From positions 1 to 39,139 of the forward strand of contig NZ_JAFLWA010000035.1 of the NCBI RefSeq assembly GCF_017316125.1: a stretch of DNA of 39,139 bases, written 5' to 3'. The stretch is from Enterococcus sp. DIV0660C (GTDB taxonomy: Bacteria; Bacillota; Bacilli; Lactobacillales; Enterococcaceae). This document shows positions 8,965 through 17,525 of this stretch, in pieces. Position numbers and translations under genes: made by a program. Position 1 is the first letter of the stretch; each line of letters begins with the position of its first letter. A model generated the notes under the pieces. It searched no databases, was not told the origin of the DNA, and saw only the letters and a list, made by a program, of their open reading frames with translations.

Positions 8965-9216
8965 ACTTAAATAAACAACACTTGAAAAGGAATTAGTAAA
9001 AAGTTGGAAGTTTTAGAGAGCACATGGTTGGTGAGAATGTGTACGGACGCTTTTGAACTCGCCTTTGAGTTGCCTTTGCTGAACATAAAAGTAAGCAGTG
9101 GCGGTGACGACCGTTACAACGTTTGAGGCCTATTTCCAATGGAAAAGGTAAATATTAGGTGGTACCACGTAGATTACGTCCTATAAAAAGAGCAATCTTT
9201 TTATAGGATTTTTTTG
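8965..9216 (+). promoter_or_regulatory. Leucine T-box riboswitch controlling leuS
   Basis: The leader starts its Stem I around 9015 (AGAGAGC) with the GGTTGGTGAGAA element. The specifier context GAA-CTC-GCCTTTGAG puts a CUC leucine codon at 9058-9060. The T-box core TAGGTGGTACCACG is at 9156-9169; its UGGU bulge would pair with the ACCA end of uncharged tRNA-Leu (discriminator A). The competing terminator is a 13-bp perfect stem (9179-9191 with 9196-9208, loop GCAA) followed by seven T. Uncharged tRNA-Leu should favour the antiterminator and switch leuS on during leucine starvation. Specifier codon and gene identity agree. Confidence 0.94.
9179..9216 (+). terminator. T-box conditional terminator
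   Basis: Perfect 13-bp stem with a GCAA tetraloop and T-run. Its 5' arm directly follows the T-box core, so it is mutually exclusive with the antiterminator. Confidence 0.9.
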
Positions 9217-9289
9217 TTTTTTTATCGGTAGAACGAAAAAAATGACGAAAGTAACTTGCTTTCAACAAAAAAATGCAGGGGGACAAAAA

Positions 9290-11704
9290 ATGAGTTATAA
9301 CCATAAAGAGATAGAAAAAAAATGGCAAAAATATTGGGCGGAAAATCACACTTTTAATACCCAAGATGATCCACAAAAACCAAAATTTTACGCACTAGAT
9401 ATGTTTCCATATCCATCTGGTCAAGGATTACATGTGGGCCATCCAGAAGGATACACAGCAACAGATATTCTTTCACGTGTAAAACGTAGTCAAGGTTTTA
9501 ATGTGTTACATCCAATGGGGTGGGATGCATTTGGACTTCCAGCAGAGCAATATGCGTTAGATACTGGGAATGATCCTGCAGAGTTCACGAAGAAAAATAT
9601 TGAAACATTTCGTCGTCAAATCAATTCTTTAGGCTTTAGTTATGACTGGAATCGAGAAGTGAACACCACAGATCCAGAGTATTACAAATGGACACAATGG
9701 ATCTTTACGAAATTATATGAAAAAGGTTTAGCTTACGAAGCAGAAGTTGCTGTGAACTGGGTTCCAGAACTAGGAACAGTGATTTCAAACGAAGAAGTTA
9801 TTGATGGAAAGAGCGAACGTGGTGGCTTTGATGTCGTACGTAAACCGATGCGTCAATGGATGTTGAAAATCACGGCATATGCCGATCGTTTACTAGACGA
9901 TTTGGAAACAGTTGATTGGCCAGAAAGTATTAAAGAAATGCAAAGAAACTGGATTGGTCGTTCAGTTGGGGCGAATGTAGAGTTCAAAGTAGCTGGAACA
10001 GATAAATCTTATACAGTTTTCACTACTCGTCCGGATACATTATTTGGAACAACTTATTCTGTTCTAGCGCCAGAATTAGATTTGGTTCGTGAAATCACGA
10101 CGCCAGAACAAAAAGCAGCAGTTGAAGCGTATATTGAAGAAACGGCGAAAAAATCTGATTTGAAGAGAACAGATCTTGCCAAAGAAAAAACAGGAGTATT
10201 TACCGGCGCGTATGCAATCAATCCAGTGAACGGCAAAGAAATTCCAATTTGGATTGCCGACTATGTACTTGCTTCTTATGGGACAGGTGCGATTATGGCT
10301 GTTCCTGCGCATGATGAACGTGACTATGAATTTGCCAAAACGTTCGATTTACCAATCCAGCCAGTTATTGAGGGTGGCGATCTTTCAAAAGCAGCACATA
10401 CGGAAGATGGATCACATATCAATTCTGAGTTTCTAGATGGTTTGAATACAGAAGAAGCCATTGCTAAAATGAATAGCTGGCTTGAAGAAAATGGATTTGG
10501 TAAAAAAGAAGTTAGCTACCGTTTACGTGACTGGTTGTTCTCACGTCAACGCTATTGGGGAGAACCAATTCCAATCATTCATTGGGAAGACGGCACGGTA
10601 ACTGCCTTACCAGAAGAAGAATTACCATTACGTTTGCCAATCACAGATAACATTAAACCAAGTGGTACTGGGGAATCGCCATTGGCAAATATCACGGATT
10701 GGGTCAATGTTGTTGACCCAGAAACAGGCAAAAAAGGTCGTCGTGAAACAAATACGATGCCACAATGGGCCGGTAGCTCTTGGTATTACCTACGTTACAT
10801 TGATCCACATAATAAAAAAGAATTAGCAAACTATGAAAAACTGGAACGTTGGATGCCAGTGGATATCTATGTGGGTGGTGCTGAACATGCAGTGCTACAT
10901 CTATTATATGTTCGTTTCTGGCATAAATTCTTGTATGATATTGGCGTTGTTCCAACAAAAGAACCATTCCAAAAATTATATAACCAAGGAATGATTTTAG
11001 GCGAAAACAATGAGAAAATGTCAAAATCACGTGGAAATGTTGTGAATCCAGATGACGTAGTCGAAACTTATGGTGCGGACACATTACGTATGTACGAAAT
11101 GTTCATGGGTCCTTTAGATGCTTCCATTGCATGGAGTGAAAATGGCTTAGAAGGTAGCCGTAAATTCTTGGATCGTGTATGGCGTTTGATCGTAGACGAT
11201 AATAATAAAATGCGTGATCGCATCACAACCATCAATGACGGCAAGCTTGCAAAAGTTTACAACCAGACAGTAAAAAAAGTAACAGAAGATTATGCAAGTA
11301 TGCACTTCAACACAGCTATTTCCCAACTAATGGTCTTTGTTAACGAAGCTTATAAAGCTGATGCATTGCCTTATGAATATGTTGAAGGATTTGTTCAATT
11401 GTTAGCTCCTGTTGCACCACACTTGGGCGAGGAACTTTGGTCAATTTTAGGAAACGAAGATGGCATTTCTTATGTTCCTTGGCCAACGTATGATGAAGCT
11501 GCGTTAGTTGAAGATGAAATCGAAGTTGTTTTCCAAGTCAATGGGAAGGTTCGTTCTAAAGCAAATGTTGCGCGTGACTTAGGGAAAGATGAACTTGAAA
11601 AAGTAGCTTTAGCAGATGAAGTAATCCAAGAACAAATCGCTGGGAAAACAGTTCGTAAAGTAATCGCTGTCCCAAATAAATTAGTTAATATTGTTGCAAA
11701 CTAA
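9290..11704 (+). CDS. leuS: Leucyl-tRNA synthetase
   Basis: This is a class I aminoacyl-tRNA synthetase that charges tRNA-Leu in the cytoplasm. The start at 9290 ([12 protein letters not shown]) is chosen because AGGGGGAC stands at ideal distance. An ATG 16 codons upstream at 9242 has no ribosome binding site and lies right after the T-box terminator. The resulting length, 804 residues, is normal for the family. The HIGH motif is HVGH at 48-51 and KMSKS is at 576-580. The CP1 editing domain lies between about 220 and 420, with the Thr-rich editing segment [12 protein letters not shown]. The gene is controlled by the leucine T-box and ends about 80 bp before a strong terminator. Confidence 0.98.
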   Translation: MSYNHKEIEKKWQKYWAENHTFNTQDDPQKPKFYALDMFPYPSGQGLHVGHPEGYTATDILSRVKRSQGFNVLHPMGWDAFGLPAEQYALDTGNDPAEFTKKNIETFRRQINSLGFSYDWNREVNTTDPEYYKWTQWIFTKLYEKGLAYEAEVAVNWVPELGTVISNEEVIDGKSERGGFDVVRKPMRQWMLKITAYADRLLDDLETVDWPESIKEMQRNWIGRSVGANVEFKVAGTDKSYTVFTTRPDTLFGTTYSVLAPELDLVREITTPEQKAAVEAYIEETAKKSDLKRTDLAKEKTGVFTGAYAINPVNGKEIPIWIADYVLASYGTGAIMAVPAHDERDYEFAKTFDLPIQPVIEGGDLSKAAHTEDGSHINSEFLDGLNTEEAIAKMNSWLEENGFGKKEVSYRLRDWLFSRQRYWGEPIPIIHWEDGTVTALPEEELPLRLPITDNIKPSGTGESPLANITDWVNVVDPETGKKGRRETNTMPQWAGSSWYYLRYIDPHNKKELANYEKLERWMPVDIYVGGAEHAVLHLLYVRFWHKFLYDIGVVPTKEPFQKLYNQGMILGENNEKMSKSRGNVVNPDDVVETYGADTLRMYEMFMGPLDASIAWSENGLEGSRKFLDRVWRLIVDDNNKMRDRITTINDGKLAKVYNQTVKKVTEDYASMHFNTAISQLMVFVNEAYKADALPYEYVEGFVQLLAPVAPHLGEELWSILGNEDGISYVPWPTYDEAALVEDEIEVVFQVNGKVRSKANVARDLGKDELEKVALADEVIQEQIAGKTVRKVIAVPNKLVNIVAN

Positions 11705-11782
11705 GTGTATTATCAAAAGTACTAAGAATAAAGTCTGGGACAACAGTTAAAATCTAGTTATTCCAAACATAATTTAAATTTA

Positions 11783-11836
11783 AAAACCGTCTAAAATGAA
11801 CGTTTCAAAAACGAATTTTAGACGGTTTTTTTATAT
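11783..11836 (+). terminator. leuS terminator (nested hairpin)
   Basis: A 15-bp stem AAAACCGTCTAAAAT (11783-11797) pairs with 11815-11829. An inner stem CGTTT/AAACG (11801-11805 with 11809-11813) fills the loop, and a T-run follows. A GTCTGGGACA word about 50 bp upstream (11732-11741) belongs to a type of intergenic repeat I recall from enterococci and other Firmicutes. Confidence 0.85.
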
Positions 11837-12128
11837 TTTTTTTGTTAACTTCATTTTTGTTTATGAACGAAACTAATAGATTGACTAAAAAAATCAGCGT
11901 GGATTCATCCGCTCAAGTTGGTAAAGACAAAAAACGATCAATCCCCTGTTTAATTGTTTAATCGCTATATTTAAATTGCGTATTCGAAAAGATACATCAC
12001 TGATGCTAAGAAGAATAATTATCTAAAATAGGTGTTATAGTTATTTTTTATAACGCATGAAAAAATTGTTTCTTTCTTTCAAGCAGTGTTAAGATTTAAG
12101 AAGAATAAAATATAAAGGGATGAAAGAT
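11837..12128 (+). other. Gap between leuS terminator and SGNH gene
   Basis: No gene is visible here. A hairpin of eight pairs including one G-U (12032-12039 with 12049-12056) lies about 75 bp before the next start codon and has no T-tail. A weak promoter candidate is TTGTTT (12066-12071), 18 bp, TAAGAT (12090-12095). The remaining AT-rich sequence shows nothing I can name. Confidence 0.4.
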
Positions 12129-12710
12129 ATGAAAAAAATCATCATCTTTGGTGATAGTATTGCTGCAGGACTTTTTCAAGGAGAGGTTGCACAAATCCTA
12201 GACCGCTATCTTTTACGGACACTGGAACTTTCAGGACATTCAGATTTTGTAATCAGTAATTTAGGTCAAAGAGGCGATTCGACAGAAAGTGGATTAAAAC
12301 GTCTAGTAACGATGGATACTCAAACATTGCAATCTGACTATACAGTGATAATTCTTGGCATTAATGATGCAATTAATATTCGAACCAATCAATTGGAGTA
12401 TCAAAGAAATCTTGAAAAAATCATCAACTATTTTTCTGACAGTAAGGTTATCTTAGTAGGACCTAGCTATGTAGATGAAGCAATCAAACAACAAACGGAT
12501 CCTAAGATATTAGGTGAGTATGTTCAACTATCAAAAGAAATAGCTGAAAGAATGTCGGTCGAATTTATCGATTGTTACCATCAAGAAACTTCTTTTGAGG
12601 AACCAAATTTATTTATACAAGAAGATGGTCTGCATCCTTCTAAATTAGGTTATCATTTCTTAAGCTCGTTGATTGCTCAAATCATAATGAGTCAAGAGAC
12701 GCAGGTATAA
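12129..12710 (+). CDS. SGNH/GDSL-family hydrolase (putative esterase or lipase)
   Basis: This 193-residue single-domain hydrolase carries all four SGNH blocks: FGDSIAAG with the nucleophile Ser near residue 9, the Gly in SNLGQRGDS, GIND with the oxyanion Asn, and DGLHPS with the catalytic Asp and His near the C terminus. It has no signal peptide, so it acts in the cytoplasm. The start at 12129 is preferred over the ATG at 12120 because AAAGGGA ends 8 bases before 12129 and would touch 12120. Substrates of this family range from acyl esters to acetylated sugars and cannot be told from sequence. It stands alone between its own weak promoter and a large hairpin at 12802. Confidence 0.86.
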   Translation: MKKIIIFGDSIAAGLFQGEVAQILDRYLLRTLELSGHSDFVISNLGQRGDSTESGLKRLVTMDTQTLQSDYTVIILGINDAINIRTNQLEYQRNLEKIINYFSDSKVILVGPSYVDEAIKQQTDPKILGEYVQLSKEIAERMSVEFIDCYHQETSFEEPNLFIQEDGLHPSKLGYHFLSSLIAQIIMSQETQV

Positions 12711-12801
12711 TCTCCGTATTCGTTAATCTGGTGCATCATTGTACAAACGGATTGAGATAAGGTTTGTCCGTTTTACAAGTGCGCAAAATAGTTTCAATAA
12801 T

Positions 12802-12863
12802 AAAACCTCCTTTCATAGACTAAAAGTGGTTAGTTCCCATGTTTTAGATCGAAAGGTGGTTTT
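12802..12863. terminator. Large interrupted hairpin, possible terminator of the SGNH gene
   Basis: AAAACCTCCTTTC (12802-12814) pairs with GAAAGGTGGTTTT (12851-12863) at 12 of 13 positions. An inner stem CTAAAA/TTTTAG (12820-12825 with 12842-12847) lies inside. A short T-run follows on the plus strand, and a T-rich stretch follows on the minus strand. It is about 90 bp from the SGNH stop. It could be a terminator or a structured small RNA. Confidence 0.42.
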
Positions 12864-12945
12864 TCATGTAGTCAAGCAAATAAATAGTGAGCATTTATAG
12901 GATAACTACATGCTCTTTCAATGGAGAAAAAAAGGAGTAGATGGT

Positions 12946-13172
12946 ATGAAATTCACAGAGAATGTTGAAGCTTATTTACAAAAGAAATGAGTGGGAAAAA
13001 GTGAAAAATTCGCAACAGGAATCAAGAACCAAATAGAAGAAAGAAGCAAACAGGATGAGAAGAATAGCTGACTTCTGGATAGGGTGGGCTGAATAAAGCA
13101 AATAAAATCGATTTAAAAGATTTTTTAGCCGCTGAACAACGAAATGTCGAAGAGCGAAACAAAACAATCTAA
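12946..13172 (+). pseudogene. Probable remnant of a small protein gene (frameshifted)
   Basis: A strong ribosome binding site (AAAAGGAG) precedes an ATG at 12946 that reads MKFTENVEAYLQKK and stops at TGA (12988-12990). In the same frame after the stop, a protein-like stretch EKFATGIKNQIEERSKQ follows up to another stop near 13070. In a different frame, 13092-13172 reads NKANKIDLKDFLAAEQRNV and continues with EERNKTI to a TAA. Both pieces are charged, helix-forming and unlike random translation. Together they suggest a gene of roughly 75 codons broken by one stop or more and a frameshift. I do not recognise the family. The first 14 codons might also be a genuine tiny peptide. Confidence 0.5.
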
Positions 13173-13189
13173 AAATAAATCGCCTTACA

Positions 13190-13219
13190 TAAAAATAGAC
13201 TGCGATTTTCTTCGCAGTC
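13190..13219 (-). terminator. murE terminator
   Basis: On the minus strand a perfect 8-bp stem GACTGCGA/TCGCAGTC (13219-13212 with 13205-13198) with a 6-base loop is followed by TATTTTTAT. It lies about 50 bp after the murE stop codon. Confidence 0.78.
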
Positions 13220-13272
13220 CATTTGCATTATTTGGGATTAACAAATTAATGTGTACAGGCATAAGCAAAAAA

Positions 13273-14784
13273 TTAAAGGTGTTTATCCTCGATGAGTCGC
13301 TTCACGATAGCATAATCGCCTTCATAAGGGACATCTTCACCATTGATTTTTTGATAAGGATCAACGCCTTTTCCGGCAATGACTACGGAATCTTCGGCTG
13401 TACTTGCAGCCAAAGCCTGTTCAATCGCAGTTGGCCGATCCATTTCATAATGAATAAGTAACTCTTCGTTCGTGATTGCCTCAGCAATTTCATCGGCAAT
13501 CTTTTGAGGATCTTCAAAAGCTGGATCGTCGGCAGTTAAGAAAACAACATCTGCTGTTTCTGATAAGACATTTCCAAAATCATGGCGTCGAGAAATAGCT
13601 TTGTTTCCAGGACTGCCCAAGACAACAATAACACGTCCTTTAGGATGTTCACTTTTAGCAAATTTCAATAAGGTTTTTAAACTTAAATAATTATGTGCAT
13701 AGTCGACATAGACATGCGCGCCGTTGTGCTGAATCAGCTGATCCATTCGTCCAGGAACACGGGCTGTTTTTAATCCAGTTTGTGCATCTTCGATTGAAGC
13801 ACCAGTCAAAGCAGCTGCAATGATTGCACTAGCCGCATTTTCTTGATTGAAACCGCCAGCAAGTAAAATATTATAATCTGCTTCAATTGGTAATTGACCT
13901 TGATTACTTGTCAAAGTAAATGGATGACCAGAGCCAGCTAGGCTTGTGACTTGATAAGTTGTTTCAGGCGAACGCCCATATACGATTGCAGGTATGTGGT
14001 AAAGGTCAGCAGTTTCTGTCAGTAGCTCGAAATAATCACTTTCATGATTCAAGACAACTGTTTTAGAGTTTAAAATCAATTGGCGTTTACAGTAAAAGTA
14101 ATCATCAAATGTTGGATGTTCGATTGGACTAATGTGGTCGGGTGAAATGTTTAAGAAAATGCCGACATCTAATATTAGTCCATAGACACGCTGTGTTTTA
14201 TAAGCCTGAGAAGAAACTTCCATCACTAAATGAGTCATCCCATTCGCGACTGCTTCAGCCATCATACGATATAAATCCAAAGATTCTGGTGTAGTTAAAT
14301 GAGATTTGAAATAAGTTTGTCCATCTAACGTTGTATTCATTGTCGAAAGTAAGGCAGTTTTATTATTTGTCGTATGTTCTAAAATTGCCTTGGTGAAATA
14401 AGCTGCTGTTGTTTTTCCTTTAGTCCCAGTATAACCAATAACTTGTAGCTTTTGTTGTGGGTAATCATAGAAGGCCATCGCTAAGATTGCCATCGCTTTA
14501 CGAATGTCTGTAACGATAATGCCCACAGCAGATACTTCGTAAGGTTGTTCAGCGACATAATAAGCGAGTCCTTGCGAAACAGCAGATTGTAAATACGCTT
14601 CTTTAAAGTTCAGACCTTTACAAAAAAACAAAGTTGATTCATCTACTTGGCGAGAATCATAACTAATATTTTCAAATGAAAAATTAGTTGGCGCAGTTAA
14701 ATGCCAGCCTTGATCGGAAACAAATTCTTTTAATAAATTTTCTTTTAGTAATAACTCACGGATATCTTCTAAGGAGAAGCTCAT
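13273..14784 (-). CDS. murE: UDP-N-acetylmuramoyl-tripeptide synthetase (MurE, probably L-lysine-adding)
   Basis: This 503-residue Mur ligase adds the third amino acid to UDP-MurNAc-L-Ala-D-Glu in the cytoplasm. The ATP loop GYTGTKGKTT ends at residue 126. The central domain carries STMNTT, HLTTPES and MEVSSQAYKTQRV, typical of MurE. The specificity segment in the C-terminal domain reads DDPAFEDP, without the DNPR of meso-diaminopimelate enzymes, which fits the L-lysine found in enterococcal peptidoglycan. A promoter with extended -10 stands upstream at 14820-14828 and a terminator downstream. It is divergent from the lipid II flippase gene, so two steps of wall synthesis sit back to back. 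Confidence 0.94.
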   Translation of the reverse strand: MSFSLEDIRELLLKENLLKEFVSDQGWHLTAPTNFSFENISYDSRQVDESTLFFCKGLNFKEAYLQSAVSQGLAYYVAEQPYEVSAVGIIVTDIRKAMAILAMAFYDYPQQKLQVIGYTGTKGKTTAAYFTKAILEHTTNNKTALLSTMNTTLDGQTYFKSHLTTPESLDLYRMMAEAVANGMTHLVMEVSSQAYKTQRVYGLILDVGIFLNISPDHISPIEHPTFDDYFYCKRQLILNSKTVVLNHESDYFELLTETADLYHIPAIVYGRSPETTYQVTSLAGSGHPFTLTSNQGQLPIEADYNILLAGGFNQENAASAIIAAALTGASIEDAQTGLKTARVPGRMDQLIQHNGAHVYVDYAHNYLSLKTLLKFAKSEHPKGRVIVVLGSPGNKAISRRHDFGNVLSETADVVFLTADDPAFEDPQKIADEIAEAITNEELLIHYEMDRPTAIEQALAASTAEDSVVIAGKGVDPYQKINGEDVPYEGDYAIVKRLIEDKHL

Positions 14785-14819
14785 TGATTGATCCCTCGCT
14801 TCGTTGAAATTTCTAACTA

Positions 14820-14828
14820 ATTATAGCA
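14820..14828 (-). promoter_or_regulatory. Extended -10 promoter of murE
   Basis: On the minus strand TGCTATAAT occupies 14828-14820, about 36 bp before the murE ATG at 14784. No convincing -35 is seen. The remaining part of the murE to murJ gap (14829-15008) shows no gene or clear structure. Confidence 0.5.
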
Positions 14829-15008
14829 TAGCATGAAATGTTTTTCTTTAATGCAGGGTTCTTTTTAGGAAAAACGTTTAGGATCAAACTACCTAAGAAA
14901 ATTAGCCATGTTTTGGTGGGTGAAACAGAAAGGACTCGAAAATCTGCTTTAAAAAGAAACCGAATCCAAAAAAAGCACATCTTCACAGAAAAACCATAGA
15001 AAAGAGAT

Positions 15009-15037
15009 TGCCAGTTTCTTGTTTAACAATTAAAATA
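15009..15037 (+). promoter_or_regulatory. Promoter of the murJ-like gene
   Basis: TTGCCA (15009-15014), 17 bp, TAAAAT (15032-15037). The start point near 15044 leaves too little leader for the TTG at 15049, which supports the ATG at 15073 as the true start codon. Confidence 0.6.
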
Positions 15038-15072
15038 ATAGTAATGTTTTGAAGAAAGTTGGAAAAATTGAG

Positions 15073-16719
15073 ATGAATAATCAAAGAGGACCGACAGAAA
15101 AAGTTTTAACAGCCCAAGAAAAAATGGCTCGAGGCTCTGCTTGGATGACAACAAGTAATATCCTTTCGCGTTTATTGGGGGCAATTTATATTATTCCATG
15201 GTATGCCTGGATGGGTGAAAACGCCAAAGCAGCAAATGGTTTGTTTAACATGGGCTATAATATTTATGCATTGTTTTTATTGATTTCAACAGCTGGGATT
15301 CCAGCAGCGATTGCCAAACAAACAGCTCGTTATAATTCATTGAATGAATATGGTACTTCTCGCCGACTTTTCTTCCGTGCGTTACAAATGATGGGGATTT
15401 TAGGTATTATTTTTGCAGCATTCATGTATCTTGCTTCACCGTGGCTTGCCCATGCTTCTGGCGGCGGAGATGAATTGATTCCAACGATGCGTTCATTAAG
15501 TATTGCTGTATTAGTATTTCCATGTATGAGTGTGATTCGTGGGTATTTCCAAGGAAATCAAGACATGATGCCTTATGCACTTTCACAAATTGTTGAACAA
15601 GTTGCACGAATTTTTTACATGTTATTGATGACATTTATCATCATGAAGATGACTACAGGTGATTACGTAGCTGCAGTCACTCAGTCAACGTTTGCGGCAT
15701 TTGTCGGAATGTTAGTTAGTATTGTCGTTCTACTTTATTATTTACGCAAACAACAACCTCTGATGACTCAGCAGGTTGAACACAGCAATAACCAAGTGAA
15801 TGTAGCAACTAGAAAACTATTATTGGATACTATGAAAGAAGCTATTCCATTTATCATTGTTGGATCTGGAGTAACGATTTTTAAATTGGTTGACCAGTTT
15901 ACGTTTATTCGAATCATGTCTGCAACGACAGAATATTCAAAGGCTCAGTTACTTGATCTATTTTCTATTTTCAGTGCAAATCCAGATAAATTAACGATGG
16001 TAGTCATTGCTCTAGCGACATCGATTGCGGCAACAGGTTTACCATTGATTACAGAAGCAGTCACATTGAAAGACCGTCCTGGATTGGCTAAGTTAACTAG
16101 TGGGAATCTACAGCTTTTTTCTTTTGTCATGTTTCCTGCTACAGCGGGTGTGATGTTGTTAGCGTATCCTTTGAACACACTATTTTACACACCAGATGTA
16201 TTAGGTAGTAAAGTATTGGTTCAAGCAAGTTTTGTAGGATTATTTTTAGGTTTGTATATGTTGATCTCTAATATGTTACAAGGAATGTTTGAAAATCGCG
16301 CAGCTATTCGGTATTTGCTGATCGGCTTTATCGTGAAATTAATTTTACAGTATCCCGCAATTAGAATATTTCAAGTTTACGGACCATTACTTGCAACAAT
16401 GATCGGGTTTGCTTTTTCTTGTATTTTGATTCTCCGAAAAATGCACCAAGTTGTACGTTTTCGAGTTGGTTTTGTTTGGCGAAGAACATTGCTGATTTTT
16501 ATCATGACGTTATTGATGTTGTTAGTAGCAGGATTAGCAAAGCAGTTTTTAAGTTTATTTCTAAGCCAAGATAGTAAATTTGAATCATTGATTTTAGTCG
16601 TCTGTGTGGCTGGTGTTGGTGCAGCAGTTTATGGCTATTTAGCATTAAAAATTCGCTTAGCGGAGAAATTATTGGGCAGTAGTATGGTCCGATTACGTTA
16701 TCGCTTACGAATCAAATAA
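15073..16719 (+). CDS. murJ: Lipid II flippase, MurJ/YtgP family (MOP exporter superfamily)
   Basis: This 548-residue membrane protein has about 14 predicted helices and the polysaccharide-transport fold. N-terminal GSAWMTTSNILSRLLGAIY and the later FPCMSVIRGYFQGNQDM are marks of the SpoVB/YtgP branch, which in B. subtilis was shown to act as MurJ, moving lipid II across the membrane. The start at 15073 is preferred over the upstream TTG (15049), which lacks a ribosome binding site. The neighbours agree: murE is divergent and rsuA follows, as ytgP and a pseudouridine synthase gene are neighbours in Bacillus. Transporters for other undecaprenyl-linked sugars share this family, so the lipid II substrate is inferred. 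Confidence 0.84.
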   Translation: MNNQRGPTEKVLTAQEKMARGSAWMTTSNILSRLLGAIYIIPWYAWMGENAKAANGLFNMGYNIYALFLLISTAGIPAAIAKQTARYNSLNEYGTSRRLFFRALQMMGILGIIFAAFMYLASPWLAHASGGGDELIPTMRSLSIAVLVFPCMSVIRGYFQGNQDMMPYALSQIVEQVARIFYMLLMTFIIMKMTTGDYVAAVTQSTFAAFVGMLVSIVVLLYYLRKQQPLMTQQVEHSNNQVNVATRKLLLDTMKEAIPFIIVGSGVTIFKLVDQFTFIRIMSATTEYSKAQLLDLFSIFSANPDKLTMVVIALATSIAATGLPLITEAVTLKDRPGLAKLTSGNLQLFSFVMFPATAGVMLLAYPLNTLFYTPDVLGSKVLVQASFVGLFLGLYMLISNMLQGMFENRAAIRYLLIGFIVKLILQYPAIRIFQVYGPLLATMIGFAFSCILILRKMHQVVRFRVGFVWRRTLLIFIMTLLMLLVAGLAKQFLSLFLSQDSKFESLILVVCVAGVGAAVYGYLALKIRLAEKLLGSSMVRLRYRLRIK

Positions 16720-16730
16720 AAAGAAAGAAG

Positions 16731-16795
16731 AGGAAGTTGCGACAAACGTCAATAGACTGTTGTTGCAAGTTCCTTTCTTTATAGAAAGTAGGGAA
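16731..16795 (+). terminator. Attenuator-like hairpins between murJ and rsuA
   Basis: Hairpin A pairs AGGAA-TTGC-ACAA (16731-16745) with TTGT-GCAA-TTCCT (16760-16774), with one mismatch and one G-U, followed by a T-rich stretch; it resembles a terminator. Hairpin B (CTTTCT 16773-16778 with AGAAAG 16783-16788, plus TTC with GAA) reaches the GGG ribosome binding site of rsuA at 16791-16793. A and B overlap and cannot form together. Confidence 0.5.
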
Positions 16796-16799
16796 ACGC

Positions 16800-17519
16800 G
16801 TGCGGTTAGATAAATTTTTAGCAGATGTAGGGCTAGGTAGCCGAAAGGAAGTCAAAGGGCTAATCAAAAAAGGCCAAGTGACCGTTAATGGTAAAGTAAT
16901 CAAAAGTGATAAGTTTCAGGTAAAAGAACTCACGGATGAAATTGCTTATTTAGATGAAAAACTTACTTATCAAAAAAATTTTTATTATCTTTTAAATAAA
17001 CCTGCAGGTGTAGTTTCTGCAACACAAGATAACTATGATGAAACTGTTTTGGATTTGTTGAATGATTTTGATTATCGTGAAGATCTGTTTCCAGTAGGCA
17101 GGTTGGATAAGGACACAGAAGGCTTACTGCTCATAACCAATGATGGTGCTTTAGCACATCGATTATTGTCACCAAAGAAACATGTTGAAAAAGAATATTT
17201 TGCAAAAGTAACTGGGGTGATGACAGCAGAAGACGTTCAATCTTTTTCAAAAGGATTAGTCATCAGCCAAGGAGAAGAAACATTACCTGCTGTTTTAATG
17301 ATCGATGCAGTGAATGAAGTAGAAGAGACGTCAGAAATTCGTTTGATTCTTCATGAGGGAAAATTTCATCAGGTAAAACGAATGGTGAAAGCAGTTGGAA
17401 AAGAAGTCACCTATCTAAAAAGAATCCGAATGGGAAATGTTGTGTTGCCTGCAGACTTAGCACTAGGTGAATATCGAGAATTGACGGTAGAAGAATTAGC
17501 AAAAATCCAAGAAAAGTGA
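16800..17519 (+). CDS. rsuA: 16S rRNA pseudouridine(516) synthase RsuA family
   Basis: This 239-residue pseudouridine synthase has an N-terminal S4 RNA-binding domain (RLDKFLADVGLGSRKEVKGL to about residue 60) and a catalytic domain with GRLDKDTEGLLLITNDG, where D103 is the catalytic Asp. The C-terminal EGKFHQVKRM is also typical. It isomerises a uridine in 16S rRNA. The start codon is GTG at 16800, supported by AGGGA seven bases upstream and by the usual M-RLDK start of the family. Hairpins just upstream may limit both read-through and ribosome access. A very long terminator hairpin follows. Confidence 0.92.
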   Translation: MRLDKFLADVGLGSRKEVKGLIKKGQVTVNGKVIKSDKFQVKELTDEIAYLDEKLTYQKNFYYLLNKPAGVVSATQDNYDETVLDLLNDFDYREDLFPVGRLDKDTEGLLLITNDGALAHRLLSPKKHVEKEYFAKVTGVMTAEDVQSFSKGLVISQGEETLPAVLMIDAVNEVEETSEIRLILHEGKFHQVKRMVKAVGKEVTYLKRIRMGNVVLPADLALGEYRELTVEELAKIQEK

Positions 17520-17525
17520 ATACTT

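Noticed and set aside
9242-9289. Upstream ATG extending leuS by 16 codons
   Set aside because: It follows the T-box terminator within about 25 bases, has no ribosome binding site, and the extra residues do not fit the family; the ATG at 9290 has a strong ribosome binding site.
10704-11084. Minus-strand 126-codon open frame inside leuS
   Set aside because: It is antisense to a highly conserved synthetase region with no start signals or protein-like composition.
12032-12056. Hairpin before the SGNH gene as a riboswitch
   Set aside because: The stem is short and AT-rich, with no conserved aptamer features and no T-tail.
13144-13461. Plus-strand 105-codon open frame across the murE end
   Set aside because: It runs antisense to conserved murE sequence and through its terminator, and the product has no family character.
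15049-15072. TTG start for the murJ-like gene
   Set aside because: No ribosome binding site, and it lies only a few bases after the predicted transcription start.
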